From Heterostelium multicystogenum (lineage: Eukaryota > Evosea > Eumycetozoa > Acytosteliales > Acytosteliaceae): DNA of 64,000 nucleotides. The DNA is taken from assembly GCA_003667245.1 (NCBI GenBank), contig RCNN01000062.1:62001-126000 (forward strand). The letters are read 5' to 3'. Below, piece after piece: positions 61,775 to 64,000 of the stretch. The notes under the pieces were generated by a model. The model searched no databases. It saw only the letters and a list, made by a program, of their open reading frames with translations, and was not told the origin of the DNA. The first letter of the stretch is position 1; each line of letters opens with the position of its first letter. The position numbers were made by a program, and so were the translations under genes.

Positions 61775-62543
61775 ACAGCAAAAACAAACAATCAACAACA
61801 AATACCAAATCCACACCAACTCACTGATCCAACAGCAGCATTGACTCCACCGCCCAGCAACCTTGTGTTTCCAAAGCACACCAACAAAATCTTTTAAAAA
61901 AAAAAACATCAAAAACAAAAAAAAGCTTTAAAAAAAAAGATAAAACCAAACAATTACGATTTAAATGTACCTTATAATTCTTTAAAAGAAATAAATAAAA
62001 ACTATTATTTCTTATTTTTTTTTAAAACCATAATAAGTTGTAATAATATTATCCAACCCACTTGTTGGCGCCTTTCCCTGATCTATTATTATAATGAATG
62101 GTTCACCCAAAAAATATCTAAAAACTTAATTGATCTTGATTGATGATTGCTGGGTACTTGCACTTTTCCAAATCTAGATTGATAGATGATTTTTGTTTGA
62201 TTGGTACAGATACAGTGGAGGAAGTGATAAAAATGTAATTTCAGAAAGCACATTTTTGATATTATTACTTTGAGAGTTCAGTTTAACCTAAATTGAGTTC
62301 AAATTTTACTTACTAAAATTAGTTGTTGATCAGATTGCTGCCACAATACCTGAACAGGCTAATCAGTTACATTTCAATAGTATAGTGTCTATCTATAATA
62401 GATATTGAGGTAATCATCAAAAGAAGGATGCCAATTATATGCAACACATACAACCACAAGCATCCTTCGAAACACTTGCTTTGTTTCTGATTATCTTAAT
62501 TTAGTTAATTAACTTGGAATTAGTCACATTTAAAGGAAACATA
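61775..62543. promoter_or_regulatory. Spacer with split palindrome upstream of the 62544 gene
   Basis: Poly-A-rich 3' flank of rapA, then promoter of the acidic protein gene. GAAGGATGC at 62423-62431 and GCATCCTTC at 62460-62468 form a perfect 9-base inverted repeat 76 bases upstream of the ATG, enclosing a CA-rich loop (ACACATACAACCACA). This could be a transcription factor site; unproven. Confidence 0.45.
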
Positions 62544-63983
62544 ATGCATTCCAACTCGAAGCCTAGTAAACCAAAGCCACAACATAGATATCAGAAGTCT
62601 GCTCAAAAGTCTGGTAGTCCATCTACAGCGAAAGAAACAACTACAAATGTGGCAGCTCCAAAGCAACATGCTAAAACTACAACGCCACAAACACAAAATG
62701 TGGTACCAAACCATCCTGTGAAATCTACTGACACTCCGATGAATCATCATCATCATCACAGAGTAGATCCTTTACCTACAAATAAGAAAAGAGACTATGT
62801 TAATAGTAGTAAGCAAAAGAGTTTTGCTAGTAGTAAAGGCAAAGCAATGACAAGCAACAACAATAAGAAACCTGGTAGTTCTTCTCTATTTTCTGTATTG
62901 ACAAGTGATAATGAGGAAGAAGAAGTAGAAGAGGAAGAAGAGGTAGAAGAAGAGGAAGAGTTGGATGAGTCTGTTGGTGAAGAAGATGATGAAGAGGCAC
63001 AAGATGAAGAAGCACAGGATGAAGAAGTCGAGATTCCTGAGACTGATACGGTGGATTTTAATGATCTAACCTTTGATAGACTTGGTGTCGAAATAGATAT
63101 CGATGATATACCAGATTTGGAAAGCGCTGATGAGAAGCAATCAAATGAGACAACTACCAATCAACAACAGCAAACAAATTCCAAAAAGAAAAAGAACAAA
63201 GCTAAGAACCAGAACAACAAGAAGAAAAAGAATAAGACAAAATCTAAAGCAAAGTCTAAAGCAAAGACCGCACCAAAGACTGGAAAGTACTCTCAGGACC
63301 AACTTGAGGAGTTCCTTAGGAATTCCGAAGGAATGGCTCCAGAAGAGATAGATGCCTTTGTCAACCAAAGGGTAAAGACCAAACCTATGCCAAATATACT
63401 CGAAGTTCCAGAGTACTTCGCACATATATTGGGACTGGAAGATTCTGACGATGACTACTACGATGGTTACGATGATGACAATGATGACTACTATGATGAC
63501 TACTACGATGAGTACTACGATGACTACTACGATGAGTATGACGACGACGATGATGAGTATGATGGCTCCGATGTTCTGAGCAATTTGATAGATATTGATG
63601 GATACTACAATGGCGAATTTAATCTACAGCATGATGGCCATCTGGATTACTACCTCACTGGCAGGGATAAGTCGGAAGCCACCAAAGTTTATGTAGTGGA
63701 CAGGGGTGTAGATAGTGAGTTTATGGAATCTTACCAAGCCTACGAATCCGCAATACCAAAGTGCTTCCACTGTACCAAGCACTTTTTCCTCTCCGATCCT
63801 AAATTATTTTATTCCTATCTCTTTGCAAAGTTTAGCAATACCCACAAGATTTTCGAATATGAAGATGGACACAAGGAAAATTATTCGTTCGGAGAAGTTG
63901 ATGGCCTTACTGAATTCTTCTTCTTCCAAACAATCAAAAGACTTCTTACCAACTATTGTTCTAGACACTCATCAGAGGCATGA
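62544..63983 (+). CDS. Acidic Tyr/Asp-rich protein, function unknown
   Basis: A single frame of 479 residues from the ATG at 62544; an open lead of ten codons without ATG precedes it. The N-terminus is basic and Pro/Gln-rich with a five-His run. Then follow a long Glu run (about 130-155), an acidic region, a Lys-rich nuclear-localisation-like stretch (about 215-250), and a striking Asp/Tyr alternation (DDYYDDYYDEYYDDYY) at about 310-345. The last 110 residues look folded and conserved (CFHCTKHFFLSDPKLFYSYL), with a CxxC pair. A nuclear or nucleolar role could be argued from the Lys and acidic tracts, but I do not recognise the family. The C-terminus is complete inside the window. Confidence 0.75.
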   Translation: MHSNSKPSKPKPQHRYQKSAQKSGSPSTAKETTTNVAAPKQHAKTTTPQTQNVVPNHPVKSTDTPMNHHHHHRVDPLPTNKKRDYVNSSKQKSFASSKGKAMTSNNNKKPGSSSLFSVLTSDNEEEEVEEEEEVEEEEELDESVGEEDDEEAQDEEAQDEEVEIPETDTVDFNDLTFDRLGVEIDIDDIPDLESADEKQSNETTTNQQQQTNSKKKKNKAKNQNNKKKKNKTKSKAKSKAKTAPKTGKYSQDQLEEFLRNSEGMAPEEIDAFVNQRVKTKPMPNILEVPEYFAHILGLEDSDDDYYDGYDDDNDDYYDDYYDEYYDDYYDEYDDDDDEYDGSDVLSNLIDIDGYYNGEFNLQHDGHLDYYLTGRDKSEATKVYVVDRGVDSEFMESYQAYESAIPKCFHCTKHFFLSDPKLFYSYLFAKFSNTHKIFEYEDGHKENYSFGEVDGLTEFFFFQTIKRLLTNYCSRHSSEA

Positions 63984-64000
63984 TATATACGTCCAACAAA

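Overview
The window is nuclear DNA of a dictyostelid social amoeba. The signs are very AT-rich spacers full of A/T homopolymers and short tandem repeats, coding blocks of clearly higher GC, short GTA..TAG introns (mostly 50-250 nt, many with CTAAC/ACTAAT branch sites), poly-Asn/Gln/Thr/His tracts in proteins, and lineage-typical genes: a spore coat protein with follistatin-like repeats, a RapA nearly identical to the Dictyostelium protein, and a talin-like multi-FERM protein. The coding GC and many spliced genes suggest a dictyostelid other than D. discoideum (inference).

Layout, left to right. 0-2.4 kb: the C-terminally cut UPF0652/DUF2009 gene (-) with a possible extra 5' exon. 2.4-8.4 kb: a long gene-free AT-rich stretch. 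8.6-10.3 kb: F-box/Kelch protein (+). 11.3-15 kb: a small secreted protein (+) converging on a large spore coat protein (-). 16.7-17.5 kb: remnant of an unrecognised gene (-). 17.6-20.9 kb: secreted G8-domain protein (+). 21-25.4 kb: cohesin subunit SMC1 (-), divergent from a tiny two-helix membrane protein (+) across a promoter with a perfect E2F-type site. 26.2-27.2 kb: short-chain dehydrogenase (-). 28.9-30.7 kb: malate synthase (+). 30.8-32.3 kb: carnosine N-methyltransferase family (-) with a His-rich N-terminus. 33.6-36.3 kb: SLC26/SulP transporter (+). 36.6-39.3 kb: Gln/Ser-rich protein (-) with repeated RKNS sites. 39.3-44.3 kb: gene-poor, with coding-like islands and two perfect hairpins. 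44.4-48.3 kb: PNUTS-like PP1 regulator (+). 48.9-50.7 kb: truncated acyl-CoA-synthetase-like protein (-), divergent from ZNHIT1 (+). 51.9-52.6 kb: OPA3-like protein (-). 53.0-53.4 kb: decayed coding remnant. 53.6-56.6 kb: double-FERM protein (-). 56.6-61 kb: gene-poor, with a 14-bp-stem hairpin. 61.0-61.8 kb: rapA (+). 62.5-64 kb: acidic unknown protein (+).

The genes do not form a pathway; this is an ordinary mix of chromosome cohesion, transcription, metabolism, adhesion and spore-wall genes. RapA and the talin-like FERM protein would both act in substrate adhesion, but the sequence shows no co-regulation.

The most consequential observation is technical: at least eight genes, including RapA, carry single-base frame breaks, most of them at short homopolymers, with conserved protein on both sides. 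This looks like consensus error rather than biology, and it means several conceptual translations need correction before use. No convincing new biological system was found. The best leads are the hairpins at 42.7 and 58.9 kb, the ANL-fold pseudoenzyme, the SMC1 insert, and the hidden gene remnants. No tRNA, rRNA, CRISPR array or intact transposon was recognised.
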